DNA from: an uncultured Eubacteriales bacterium
GTDB taxonomy: Bacteria; Bacillota; Clostridia; Christensenellales; CAG-138
Assembly (NCBI GenBank): GCA_900540495.1
Contig: UQGA01000015.1
Location: 1-43,763, forward strand
Length of the DNA: 43,763 nt
Reading direction: 5' to 3'
The translations under genes were made by a program, and so were the position numbers. The notes under the pieces are model-generated. The model had not been told where the DNA came from. It saw only the letters and a program-made list of their open reading frames with translations, and did not search any database. Of the stretch, positions 17,135 through 24,972 are shown piece by piece; position 1 is the first letter of the stretch, and every line of letters starts with the position of its first letter.

Positions 17135-17977
17135 TTATGGAGCGGGGGTGCCGGCGGGCACGCTCGCCTCCGCGGTGATGTATTCGGCAAAGGCGTAGGC
17201 CTTCACGCCGGTGCGCGCGACTTCGATATAGTAGAACTTGTCGCCGGCGCTGTTGGTGTACTGGAAGTAGATGTAAACCGGCTCGCCCTGCTCCACCTGG
17301 CCGATCTTGTTGCCGTCGTCGGACAGGTCCGGCGCGCTGCGCAGCGCGACAAGCGAGGCGCGCACTTCGCCGCCGACCGCGCCCGTCGGGATGGTCGTGG
17401 TGATCGGCTCCGGCGTGGCGGTGTCGATTTCCACAAACTGTTTGGCGATATAGCCGTAGAGCTTCAGCTTGACGACCTGCACGTAGTAATAGTCGCCGCT
17501 CTCGCCGTAGACCTTGAGGTTGGTGCCCTTGACGTACTTGTCGATGATCTTGCCGTCGGTGTTCGGCGCTGCGCGCATGGCGACGCCGCTGGCCGTCAGC
17601 TTGCCGTCCTTGGCGGCGGCCACCTCGCTGGGCGTGGGCGTGCGCACCGTGTCGGGCTGCTCGGTCGGCGCCTGCGTGGGCGCCTGGGTGGGCGCCTGCG
17701 TGGGTGCCTGAGTGGGCGCCTGCGTGGGAATCAGCGTGTTGGAAACGGCGGGGTCGTTGGTCGACGTGCCGGGCAACTCGCCCGTCGTACTGCCGGGCGC
17801 GGGCGTGCCGCCCGTGGAGGGATCGACAATGTCGTTCGTGGCGAGCGGCGGGGTGGGGGTGGCGTCGTCGCCGCCGCCGATGCCGCGCAGGATCAGATAG
17901 AGGCCCCCGAGAATGATCAGGACCAGTATGGCAGCAACCAAGTATCCCAATGGGGTCAGGCGAACACGTCTTCGCAT
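17135..17977 (-). CDS. Membrane-anchored SH3-domain surface protein
   Basis: 280 residues. A single N-terminal transmembrane anchor (about 11-32, LGYLVAAILVLIILGGLYLIL) is followed by a long Thr/Pro/Ala linker including five QAPT repeats (about 85-105) and two SH3-like modules (about 120-185, GVAMRAAPNTDGKIIDKYVKG; about 198-270, LVALRSAPDLSDDGNKIGQV). Such modules usually bind cell wall; no catalytic domain is present. The ATG at 17977 has GGAGGT 4 bases upstream; a TTG four codons earlier is less likely. A weak promoter (-10 TATGAT at 18058-18063) lies upstream. Confidence 0.8.
   Translation of the reverse strand: MRRRVRLTPLGYLVAAILVLIILGGLYLILRGIGGGDDATPTPPLATNDIVDPSTGGTPAPGSTTGELPGTSTNDPAVSNTLIPTQAPTQAPTQAPTQAPTQAPTEQPDTVRTPTPSEVAAAKDGKLTASGVAMRAAPNTDGKIIDKYVKGTNLKVYGESGDYYYVQVVKLKLYGYIAKQFVEIDTATPEPITTTIPTGAVGGEVRASLVALRSAPDLSDDGNKIGQVEQGEPVYIYFQYTNSAGDKFYYIEVARTGVKAYAFAEYITAEASVPAGTPAP
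17667..17726 (-). repeat. Five tandem 12-bp repeats encoding QAPT
   Basis: Five consecutive copies of a 12-base unit (plus-strand GGCGCCTGCGTG with 0-3 changes) encode the QAPT repeats of the surface protein linker. Such repeats can change number by slippage. Confidence 0.9.
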
Positions 17978-18188
17978 AGCAACCTCCAACCTCCTGCGTT
18001 TTTACACCGTCCCGGGTAGAAGGGACACCCAAAAGCGCCTTCCACCCACGTTGATTTATCATACCATATATTTTTCGGGATTCATAGAGGAAAAGGGTGC
18101 CAAACGGCAAATTTCACATAACATTCAAATTGAAACGAACTGTGAACCGGCGGCAATGAGAGGGGAACCCCCCGCGGCCGCAGCGCCG

Positions 18189-18207
18189 GGGGCGCAGACT
18201 GCGCCCC
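18189..18207 (-). other. Hairpin downstream of the nucleotidyltransferase gene
   Basis: GGGGCGCA and TGCGCCCC form a perfect 8-bp stem with a 3-base loop about 29 bases past the stop codon. There is no T-run, so it may stabilise the 3' end or be a weak terminator. Confidence 0.4.
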
Positions 18208-18235
18208 TGACCCGCGGCAGCAGGCGAAAAACGGC

Positions 18236-19159
18236 TTAAAACAGCGCCCGGTCGGGATAGACGCCCTGCTCGGTGAGCGCGCGCATGGCCGCGGCTACGG
18301 CGGGCTTATCCTCACGATAGGTCACGCCGTACCAGCGGTCCGGCGAGGAGAGCACGTCCACGGTGCAGCGGCCTTCGCGCAGCAGCGCGCCGACCTCCAT
18401 GGGGATGTACATCTCGGATTTGATGGGATTGGCCGGCACCTCCTCCGCCAGAAAGCGCGGGAAGCGCGCCGCCAGCTCTCCAAAGAGCGCCGGCGTGAAG
18501 CCCCACATGTTCATGGAAACGAGGTTGTCCGCCGGCACGGGCGTCCAGGTCTCGCCGTCCTCGGTGAAGGCGGGCGCGCCGTCGCGCAGGGCGACGCGCG
18601 TGCGCTCCACCACGTTGACAAGGCGGCCCTGCGCGTCCGTTTCGCAGATGCCGCGCGCCACGGTGCCGTGTTCGGTCAACGTGTTGGCCAGCCGGAAGCC
18701 GACCATGCTGAAGTCGTACCGGCCGTCGCTGTCGTGGCTGCGGCACAGGCGGTCGTACAGGAGGGAAAATGCGTGCTTGCCGTAATAGTCGTCCGCGTTG
18801 ATGACGGCAAACGGCCCGTCGATCTTTTCCGCGCAACAGAGGATCGCGTGCGCGGTGCCCCAGGGCTTGCTGCGCCCTTCCGGGATGGAAAAACCGGCCG
18901 GCAGCTTGGCGTCCAGCTCCTGAAACACATAGTCCGTATCCATGTGCTCTGCCACGCGGTTGCCCACGACCTCGCGGAAGTCCGCCTCGATGCGGCGGCT
19001 GATGATGAATACGGCGCGCTCGAAGCCGGCGTGGAGCGCGTCATGGAGGGAATAGTCGATGATGATTTCACCGTGCGGCCCGACGGGGTCGATCTGCTTG
19101 AGTCCGCCATAGCGCGAGCCCATGCCCGCCGCCATGACGACCAGAACCGGTTTTTTCAT
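18236..19159 (-). CDS. Sugar-phosphate nucleotidyltransferase
   Basis: 307 residues. The NTP_transferase signature VVMAAGMGSRYGGLKQIDPVG is at the N terminus (about 6-26), with GTAHAILCC, the metal-binding INADDYYG (about 117-124) and a lysine-containing PIKSEMYIP near residue 245. It should couple an NTP to a hexose-1-phosphate. The GGLKQIDPVG variant is typical of a subfamily not identical to GalU or GlmU, so the sugar is uncertain. AGGAGG precedes the ATG at 19159. The gene follows galE by 92 bases on the same strand, which fits UDP-sugar supply for envelope polysaccharide. Confidence 0.85.
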   Translation of the reverse strand: MKKPVLVVMAAGMGSRYGGLKQIDPVGPHGEIIIDYSLHDALHAGFERAVFIISRRIEADFREVVGNRVAEHMDTDYVFQELDAKLPAGFSIPEGRSKPWGTAHAILCCAEKIDGPFAVINADDYYGKHAFSLLYDRLCRSHDSDGRYDFSMVGFRLANTLTEHGTVARGICETDAQGRLVNVVERTRVALRDGAPAFTEDGETWTPVPADNLVSMNMWGFTPALFGELAARFPRFLAEEVPANPIKSEMYIPMEVGALLREGRCTVDVLSSPDRWYGVTYREDKPAVAAAMRALTEQGVYPDRALF

Positions 19160-19251
19160 GGTGGTATGCCTCCTCATAATGGATGATGGTATGGCCGGGG
19201 ATATGCCCGGGCGGCGGAGCGCGGCGGATGGGCGCGCCCGCCGCCGAGGGA

Positions 19252-20268
19252 TCAGTCGTCGTATCCGTTCGGATTTTGCGATTGCCAGCGCCAGGAATCC
19301 GCGCACATGCGGTCCAGCCCGTAGCGCGCGGACCAGCCGAGCAGCTCCTTTGCGTGCGTCGGGTCGGCGTAGCAGGCGGCGACGTCGCCGCTGCGGCGGC
19401 CCTCGATGCGGAAGGGCAGCGCCTTGCCGCACGCCTTTTCATAGGCATGCAGCACGTCCAGAACGGAATAGCCGGTTCCGGTGCCGAGGTTGACGGCGCG
19501 CACGCCGGGGCCGTTTTTTGCCAGCTCGTCGAGCGCCGCCACATGTCCGGCCGCCAGGTCGCACACATGGATATAGTCGCGCACGCCCGTCCCGTCGTGG
19601 GTGGGGTAGTCATCGCCATAGACGCGCAGATAGGGCAGCCGGCCGGCGGCGACCTGCGCGATGTACGGCACCAGGTTGTTCGGGATGCCGTTGGGGTCCT
19701 CGCCGATGCGGCCGCTCTCGTGCGCGCCGATGGGGTTGAAGTAGCGCAGCAGCGTGACGGCAAACCCCTTGTCCGCCTGCGCCACGTCGCGCAGGATCTG
19801 TTCGATCATGTACTTGGTCCAACCATAGGGATTCGTCGCCGTGAGCGGGAAGTCCTCCCGGATGGGGACGCTCTTGGGATCGCCGTACACGGTCGCGCTG
19901 GAGCTGAACACGAACCGGTTTACGCCGTGGCGGCGCATGGAGGCCAGCAGGTTGAGCGTAGAGCGCAGGTTGTTGTCGTAATAGCGCAGCGGCTGCTCGA
20001 CCGATTCGCCCACCGCCTTGAGCCCGGCAAAGTGGATGACGGCGTCGATGCCGTGCGCGGCGAACAGGCGCTCGGTCGCCTCGGCGTCGCACAGGTCGCA
20101 CCGTTCAAACAGGAACGGCCGGCACGCCAGCTCCCGCACGCGGTCGACCGCCTGCGGCTTGCTGTTGACAAAGCTGTCCGCGATCAGGACGTCGTAGCCG
20201 GCTTCAAGCAGGGCGAGCACGGTGTGGGAACCGATATACCCGGCGCCGCCGGTCACCAGAATGAGCAT
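19252..20268 (-). CDS. galE: UDP-glucose 4-epimerase
   Basis: 338 residues, the normal GalE length. NAD-binding LVTGGAGYIGSHTVLALLEAGY (about 4-25, split motif GGAGYIG), FAGLKAVGES, SSSATVYG, and the catalytic YGWTK (Tyr-x3-Lys) are all present, as are FNPIGAHESGRIGEDP and VRDYIHVCDLA. It interconverts UDP-glucose and UDP-galactose through a 4-keto intermediate. The ATG at 20268 has GGAGGTG 6 bases upstream. A strong promoter precedes it, divergent from the hydrogenase operon. Confidence 0.96.
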   Translation of the reverse strand: MLILVTGGAGYIGSHTVLALLEAGYDVLIADSFVNSKPQAVDRVRELACRPFLFERCDLCDAEATERLFAAHGIDAVIHFAGLKAVGESVEQPLRYYDNNLRSTLNLLASMRRHGVNRFVFSSSATVYGDPKSVPIREDFPLTATNPYGWTKYMIEQILRDVAQADKGFAVTLLRYFNPIGAHESGRIGEDPNGIPNNLVPYIAQVAAGRLPYLRVYGDDYPTHDGTGVRDYIHVCDLAAGHVAALDELAKNGPGVRAVNLGTGTGYSVLDVLHAYEKACGKALPFRIEGRRSGDVAACYADPTHAKELLGWSARYGLDRMCADSWRWQSQNPNGYDD

Positions 20269-20298
20269 GGGCGCACCTCCAGACATCTTCTTGCCTTG

Positions 20299-20327
20299 AT
20301 TATAGCCTGTCCCGGAAAAAATTACAA
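20299..20327 (-). promoter_or_regulatory. galE promoter
   Basis: TTGTAA (20322-20327) and a perfect TATAAT (20299-20304) with a 17-base spacer, minus strand, 30 bases before the galE ATG. Confidence 0.8.
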
Positions 20328-20367
20328 GCTGCTTTGCAACCCGTGCAAAAAAATCGCTATTTTTTTA

Positions 20368-20396
20368 TTGAAATGGGAAAAGGACTGTGATATTAT
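20368..20396 (+). promoter_or_regulatory. Promoter of the hydrogenase operon
   Basis: TTGAAA (20368-20373), 17-base spacer, TATTAT (20391-20396). About 160 bases of leader follow, containing a small hairpin (CGTTGCA...TGCAACG near 20433-20454). I found no clear Rex-type TTGTTAA...TTAACAA operator. Confidence 0.65.
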
Positions 20397-20564
20397 ATAC
20401 AAAAGCAAACAGTACCCAGAGAAAATTCAGGCGTTGCAGCAGGGCATTGCAACGGGACACCGGCGTTTTCCGCACGACGGGGCGGTATGGCCATAGGGCG
20501 CGCGGACGATAGGAACGACCCAACACCCGCAGGTTTCGGGAGAACGAATATCAGGAGGTTTGGT

Positions 20565-21062
20565 ATGGCAAAGCAAAAGACCGTCGTGCCGTTTCGTGGC
20601 ACGCCGGAGCAGGAGGCAAAGCTCAAGCAGATCATTGCCGAGCACCGGGACGTGCGCGGCGCGCTGATGCCGGTGCTGCAAAAAGCGCAGGAGCTGTACG
20701 GCTATCTGCCCGTCGAGGTGCAGATCATGATTGCCGAGGGACTCGGGCTCTCGCTCGAGGAGGTATATGCGGTGGTCACGTTCTACTCGCAGTTCGCGCT
20801 CAATCCGAACGGCAAGCACCGGGTCGCCGTGTGCCTCGGCACCGCCTGCTACGTCAAGGGCTCGCAGATGATCCTGGACGAGCTGGAGAAGGAGCTGGGC
20901 ATCAAGGCCGGCGGCACCACGCCGGACGGGCAGTTTACGCTGGAAGCCACGCGCTGCCTCGGCTGCTGCGGGCTTGCGCCGGTGATGACCGTGGGCGAAG
21001 AGGTCTACGGGCGGCTGACGCCGGCGGACGTGAAAGGAATTCTGGCCAAATATCGCGCATAA
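20565..21062 (+). CDS. hydC: NADH-dependent [FeFe] hydrogenase subunit HydC (NuoE-like)
   Basis: 165 residues. The NuoE fold is clear: helical N-terminal part (LMPVLQKAQELYGYLP) and thioredoxin-like [2Fe-2S] domain with cysteine pairs in AVCLGTACYVKG and ATRCLGCCGLAPVM. In trimeric HydABC enzymes this subunit passes electrons between the flavin subunit and the rest of the complex. AGGAGG lies 7 bases before the ATG. It is first in a ten-gene operon whose other two structural genes lie 4.3 kb downstream, separated by a signalling module. Confidence 0.92.
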   Translation: MAKQKTVVPFRGTPEQEAKLKQIIAEHRDVRGALMPVLQKAQELYGYLPVEVQIMIAEGLGLSLEEVYAVVTFYSQFALNPNGKHRVAVCLGTACYVKGSQMILDELEKELGIKAGGTTPDGQFTLEATRCLGCCGLAPVMTVGEEVYGRLTPADVKGILAKYRA

Positions 21063-21085
21063 CCGGTCGTAAAGGGGAGAAGAGC

Positions 21086-21433
21086 ATGAAAATCCGGCAA
21101 ATCGCGGCGTTGCTTGGCGCCGAGGTGCTCACGGGCGAGGCGCATCTCGACGAGGAAGTGCTCTCCGCCTGCGGCAGCGACATGATGAGCGACGTCCTTG
21201 CCTATGTCAAGGACCAGGCCGTGCTGCTCACGGGGCTGGTGAACCAGCAGGTCGTGCGCACGGCGATGATGATGGACATGCGCTGCGTGGTGTTTGTGCG
21301 CAGCAAGCGCCCCACGCCGGAGATGGTCGAGCTTGCCGGCGAAAACGGGCTCGTGGTCATGAGCTCCCGGTTGCGCATGTATGAGGCGTGTGGGCGGCTG
21401 TATCACGGCGGGCTCGGCCGCCAGGAGGACTGA
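21086..21433 (+). CDS. DRTGG-domain protein (first copy)
   Basis: 115 residues making up a single DRTGG-like domain (EVLTGEAHLDEEVLSACGSDMMSDVLAYVKDQAVLLTGL-type sequence, about 14-55, then VVFVRSKRPTPEMVELAGENGLVVMSS). This fold often binds nucleotides or mediates protein contacts near CBS or phosphotransacetylase domains. It has no catalytic motif. It lies 23 bases after hydC and 4 bases before an ATPase gene. A second, shorter relative is encoded at 23191. Function in hydrogenase operons is not established. Confidence 0.82.
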   Translation: MKIRQIAALLGAEVLTGEAHLDEEVLSACGSDMMSDVLAYVKDQAVLLTGLVNQQVVRTAMMMDMRCVVFVRSKRPTPEMVELAGENGLVVMSSRLRMYEACGRLYHGGLGRQED

Positions 21434-21437
21434 CGGC

Positions 21438-21860
21438 ATGGGCGCGCTGCAGCTCCATTTTGACGTGGATGGCGGGAATTTTACCTCGGCGGGCGAGGCG
21501 TCGGTGGAGGTTAAGCGCAAGCTGCGCATGCTCGGCTTTCCGCCGGAGGTCATCCGCTGCGTTTCGATCGCCATGTACGAGGGAGAGATCAACATGGTCA
21601 TTCACGCCCGCGGCGGCGAGGCGGATGTGACGGTATACCGCGACCGCATTGAGATCGTGCTCACCGACCACGGTCCCGGCATTGCAAACATCGAGCAGGC
21701 CATGCAGGAGGGCTTTTCCACCGCGCCCGACAACATCCGCACGCTGGGGTTTGGCGCCGGCATGGGCCTGCCCAACATGAAGCGGTACACCGACGAAATG
21801 GAGATCATCTCCAAGGTTGGCGAGGGGACGACGGTCCGCATGACCGTGTTTGTGAAGTGA
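21438..21860 (+). CDS. RsbW/SpoIIAB-like GHKL ATPase (serine kinase type)
   Basis: 140 residues, a stand-alone HATPase domain. The N box is CVSIAMYEGEINMVIHARGG (Glu and Asn, about 40-59), the G1 box LTDHGPGIANI and the G2 box TLGFGAGMGLPNMKRYTD; it ends GEGTTVRMTVFVK. The size and absence of a histidine-containing dimerisation domain match anti-sigma-factor or switch-protein kinases rather than histidine kinases. The partner protein is unknown; the adjacent DRTGG proteins or the HydS-like protein are candidates. The start ATG at 21438 has GGAGG 8 bases upstream. Confidence 0.85.
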   Translation: MGALQLHFDVDGGNFTSAGEASVEVKRKLRMLGFPPEVIRCVSIAMYEGEINMVIHARGGEADVTVYRDRIEIVLTDHGPGIANIEQAMQEGFSTAPDNIRTLGFGAGMGLPNMKRYTDEMEIISKVGEGTTVRMTVFVK

Positions 21861-21874
21861 ACGAGGAAGATCCG

Positions 21875-23194
21875 ATGGAACACAGGCGCGCGACAACCGA
21901 ATACAAACATTCGGTATCGCTGGACAGCGAGAAGTGCAAGGGCTGCACCAACTGCCTGAAGCGCTGCCCGACGCAGGCGATCCGTATCCGCGACGGGCAC
22001 GCCGTCATCAACCCGCACGTGTGCATCGACTGCGGCGAATGCATTCGCGTCTGCCCGTATAAGGCCAAGAAAGCCGTGTTCGACCGGCTGGAGGACATTC
22101 CGGCGGAGAAGAAGTGGCGCATCGCGCTGCCGGCGCCGTCGCTCTACGGCCAGTTCGACCACCTCGACGACGTGGACTACGTGTTGCAGGGGCTGCTCGA
22201 CATCGGCTTTGACGACGTGTTCGAGGTTGCGCAGGCAGCGGAGCTTGTGACCGAGTACACCCGCAACTACATGCGGCGCATGGATGTGCCGCGACCGGTG
22301 ATCAATTCGGCCTGCCCGGTGATCGTGCGGCTCATCAGCCTGCGCTTCCCCTATCTGTGCGACCACGTGATCCCCATGCTGCCGCCCATCGAGATCGCCA
22401 GCCGCATGGCCAAGGCGGCGGCGCGGCGGCAGCATCCCGAGCTCAGCGACGACGAGATCTGCACCGTATTCATCTCCCCCTGCCCGGCCAAGGCGAGCTT
22501 TGTCAAAAACGGGTTCCAGACCGGGGAGGACGGCGTGGACTACGTCGTATCCATGAGCGATATCTATTTCAAACTGCTGCCGGCCATGCGGCGCGTGACG
22601 GCGCCGAAAGCCGAGAGCCATTCCGGCATGATCGGCATCAGCTGGGCGAGCACCGGGGGCGAGGCCTCCGCCCTGCTCAACGACCGGTATCTGGCGGCGG
22701 ACGGCATTGAGAACGCCATCCGCGTACTCGACCAGATCGAGACGGGCAGCTTTCCGATGCTGGAGTTTGTGGAACTCAACGCCTGCAACGGCGGCTGCGT
22801 CGGCGGCGCGGCGACGGTTGAGAACCCGTACATCGCGCGCGTGCGGCTCCAGTCGCTCCGGCGCTATCTGCCGGTGTCCGAAAACCGCATTCCGCACGGG
22901 GCGGACGCCACGTACGTGCCGGACGATTATCTGACCAATACCTCGCTCAAGTACCGTCCCGTGTCGCAGCTCGACGAGGACATGGGCCGTGCGCTCGAGA
23001 AGATGTCGGCCATCGAACAGATCTGCGAGATGCTGCCGGCGCTCGACTGCGGCTTTTGCGGCGCTCCGACGTGCCGTGCGTTTGCGGAGGACGTGGTGCG
23101 GGGCGAGTGCGAGGTGGACGAGTGCATCGTGCGCATGCGCGAGCGCGTGCAGGCGTATCTGCGCGCCGGGCACGGGAAGGAGGGCGGCCAATGA
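21875..23194 (+). CDS. HydS-like putative sensory [FeFe] hydrogenase
   Basis: 439 residues. Two [4Fe-4S] ferredoxin motifs (Cys21/24/27/31 and Cys50/53/56/60) lead into an H-cluster-type domain. Its three loops are NSACPVIV (Ala146, Cys147), SPCPAK (Cys203, with the conserved Lys) and ELNACNGGCVGG (Cys304, Cys308). All four cysteines that would hold the [4Fe-4S]H cluster remain, but the proton-relay cysteine of TSCCP is alanine, as reported for Thermotoga HydS. A C-terminal Fes-type 4Fe-4S motif follows (DCGFCGAPTC...GECEVDEC, about 390-415). No PAS domain follows, unlike the Thermotoga protein. The ATG at 21875 has GAGGAAG upstream. Confidence 0.85.
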   Translation: MEHRRATTEYKHSVSLDSEKCKGCTNCLKRCPTQAIRIRDGHAVINPHVCIDCGECIRVCPYKAKKAVFDRLEDIPAEKKWRIALPAPSLYGQFDHLDDVDYVLQGLLDIGFDDVFEVAQAAELVTEYTRNYMRRMDVPRPVINSACPVIVRLISLRFPYLCDHVIPMLPPIEIASRMAKAAARRQHPELSDDEICTVFISPCPAKASFVKNGFQTGEDGVDYVVSMSDIYFKLLPAMRRVTAPKAESHSGMIGISWASTGGEASALLNDRYLAADGIENAIRVLDQIETGSFPMLEFVELNACNGGCVGGAATVENPYIARVRLQSLRRYLPVSENRIPHGADATYVPDDYLTNTSLKYRPVSQLDEDMGRALEKMSAIEQICEMLPALDCGFCGAPTCRAFAEDVVRGECEVDECIVRMRERVQAYLRAGHGKEGGQ

Positions 23195-23523
23195 CGGTTT
23201 TAGAGCTGGTCGAGGCGTTGGGCCTGCAGGTGTTCGCCATGCCGGACCCGGCGCGCGAGGTGTGCGGCGCCTATGCCGGAGATCTGCTGAGCTGGGTCAT
23301 GCGGCGCGCGCAGGCGGACGGCGCCTGGCTTACGATCATGTCAAACCGCAACATCGTGGCCGTGGCCACGCTCACGGACGTGGCGGCGGTCATCCTGACC
23401 GAGGGCGTCCCGCCGGACGACACCGTGGCCGAGCTGGCCGGGGCGCGCGGCGTGAACCTGCTCGGGAGCGGGCGCGATACGCTGGAGACCGGCGCCGCGC
23501 TGCTCAAGCTCCTCGGCGCATGA
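23191..23523 (+). CDS. DRTGG-like small protein (second copy)
   Basis: 110 residues. LVEALGLQVFAMPDPAREVCGAYAGDLLSWVMRRAQ and ILTEGVPPDDTVAELAGARGVNLLGSGRDTLETGAALLKLL follow the same strand and helix order as the protein at 21086, so it is probably a diverged DRTGG-type paralogue. It overlaps the HydS-like gene by 4 bases (ATGA) and the PHP gene by 4 bases, which suggests fixed stoichiometry with the sensor. No catalytic residues are apparent. Confidence 0.78.
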   Translation: MTVLELVEALGLQVFAMPDPAREVCGAYAGDLLSWVMRRAQADGAWLTIMSNRNIVAVATLTDVAAVILTEGVPPDDTVAELAGARGVNLLGSGRDTLETGAALLKLLGA

Positions 23524-24275
23524 GCGAGTTCCGGGCGGAGCTGCATATCCACTCCTGCCTGTCGCCCTGTGCGGACGACGACATGACCCCCGCCAACATC
23601 GCCGGCATGGCGCTGCTCGCGGGCGCGGATGTGGCGGCGCTGACCGACCACAACAGCACCGACAACTGCCCGGCGTTTTTTGCCGCCTGCGAGATGTACG
23701 GCGTGGTGCCGGTGGGCGGCATGGAGCTGACGACGGCGGAGGAGATCCACCTTGTGTGCCTGTTCGCCACGCTGGAAGCGGCGATGGCGTTCGGGGCGGC
23801 GGTGCGGGGGCATCGGATGCGGGTGCCCAACCGGCCGGCGTTCTTTGGAAACCAGATTTTGATGGATGCGGAGGATCGCGTCTGCGGGGAGGAGCCGTTC
23901 CTGCTGCCGCCGGCGACCGATCTTTCGCTGGAGGAGGCGGCTGCGCTCGTGCATGCGCACGGCGGCGCGGCATATCCGGCGCATGTGGAACGCCCGTCCG
24001 GCGGCGTGCTCGCCATCCTCGGCGGCATGCCGGCGTCGCCCCGGTTCCGGGCGGCGGAGGTGCGCGACGCGGCGCTGCTCGAATCCCTTGGCAACCGGCC
24101 GGACATGGCGGGCCTGCGCCTGCTTACCGCGTCGGACGCGCACCAGCTGCATGCCGTTGGCGATGCGATGACGGTGCTCGACCTGCCCGGCGTGGACGGC
24201 AACGACGATTCCCGCACGCATGCGCGCGCAAGGCGTATCCGCGCCGCGCTCGTCGAACTGCTGCGGCAGCCGTAG
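23520..24275 (+). CDS. PHP-domain metallophosphoesterase
   Basis: 251 residues. PHP metal ligands are all visible: HIHSC (His8, His10), ALTDHNS, GMELTT (Glu), IHLVCLF, AHGGAAYPAHVERPS and TASDAHQL. This is the histidinol-phosphatase/polymerase-type trinuclear phosphoesterase fold, so a working enzyme is likely. The substrate is unknown; in this operon it could remove phosphate placed by one of the two GHKL kinases or hydrolyse a signalling nucleotide. The ATG at 23520 overlaps the previous stop (ATGA). Confidence 0.87.
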   Translation: MSEFRAELHIHSCLSPCADDDMTPANIAGMALLAGADVAALTDHNSTDNCPAFFAACEMYGVVPVGGMELTTAEEIHLVCLFATLEAAMAFGAAVRGHRMRVPNRPAFFGNQILMDAEDRVCGEEPFLLPPATDLSLEEAAALVHAHGGAAYPAHVERPSGGVLAILGGMPASPRFRAAEVRDAALLESLGNRPDMAGLRLLTASDAHQLHAVGDAMTVLDLPGVDGNDDSRTHARARRIRAALVELLRQP

Positions 24276-24294
24276 GGGAGAGGAGGAAGCCGCG

Positions 24295-24954
24295 TTGAAG
24301 GAGCTGTCGCTCAACATCCTCGACATCGCGCAGAATTCCATCCGCGCGGGTGCGGCGCACGTGGAGATCGCGCTCGCCGACCGGGCGGACGGGATGCGGG
24401 CGCTGACCGTGACGGACGACGGCTGCGGCATGGACGAGGCGCTGCTGCGCCGCGTGACCGACCCGTTCGCCACCACGCGCACGACGCGGCCGGTCGGGCT
24501 CGGACTGCCGTTGCTGCTGCTCGCGGCCGAGCAGACGGGCGGTACGCTCACGATCGAGTCCCGCACGGCGCAGGACGCGCGGGCGGGGACCACGTTTGCG
24601 GCCGGCAGCGCGCACGGTACGCGCGTAACGGCCACGTTCGACCCGCAACACATCGACTGTGTGCCGCTGGGGGACCTGGCGGCCACCGTCGTCACGCTGC
24701 TGCAGGGCAGCCCGGAGATCGAGTTTTGCTTTTCCCTCTCGCTCTCCGGCATGGCGGAGCCGTTCGTGCTCGACACGGCGCAGATGCGGCAGGCCCTTGG
24801 CGGCGACGTGCCGCTGAACGCGCCGGAGGTGTTGCTCTGGGCGGGCGAGTGCGTGCGCGAGGCGCAGGCTGCCGTCGGGGCGGGACAGGAACCGGAAAAC
24901 TGTGACCGGCATGGCGCCGGCTTGGATAGAGGGGTTTCCCATGATGATTATTAG
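24295..24954 (+). CDS. GHKL ATPase (histidine-kinase-like ATPase domain)
   Basis: 219 residues. N box LNILDIAQNSIRAGAAHVEI (Asn14 region), G1 box VTDDGCGMDE, and G2 box TRPVGLGLPLLLLAAEQTGG lie in the first 90 residues; the remainder is an unrecognised C-terminal domain. There is no sensor or phosphoacceptor-histidine domain, so it is either an anti-sigma-type kinase or an ATP-driven switch. Translation begins at TTG 24295, 8 bases after AGGAGG; no better in-frame start exists. It is followed 18 bases later by the ferredoxin gene. Confidence 0.83.
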   Translation: MKELSLNILDIAQNSIRAGAAHVEIALADRADGMRALTVTDDGCGMDEALLRRVTDPFATTRTTRPVGLGLPLLLLAAEQTGGTLTIESRTAQDARAGTTFAAGSAHGTRVTATFDPQHIDCVPLGDLAATVVTLLQGSPEIEFCFSLSLSGMAEPFVLDTAQMRQALGGDVPLNAPEVLLWAGECVREAQAAVGAGQEPENCDRHGAGLDRGVSHDDY

Positions 24955-24972
24955 AAAGGAAAGAACAAACGC

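Noticed and set aside
20341..20400. Rex operator in the hydrogenase promoter
   Set aside because: The promoter region is AT-rich but contains no recognisable TTGTTAA...TTAACAA pattern.
21857..21874. GTG start for the HydS-like gene six codons upstream
   Set aside because: It overlaps the preceding stop and has no ribosome site, while the ATG at 21875 has GAGGAAG at good spacing.
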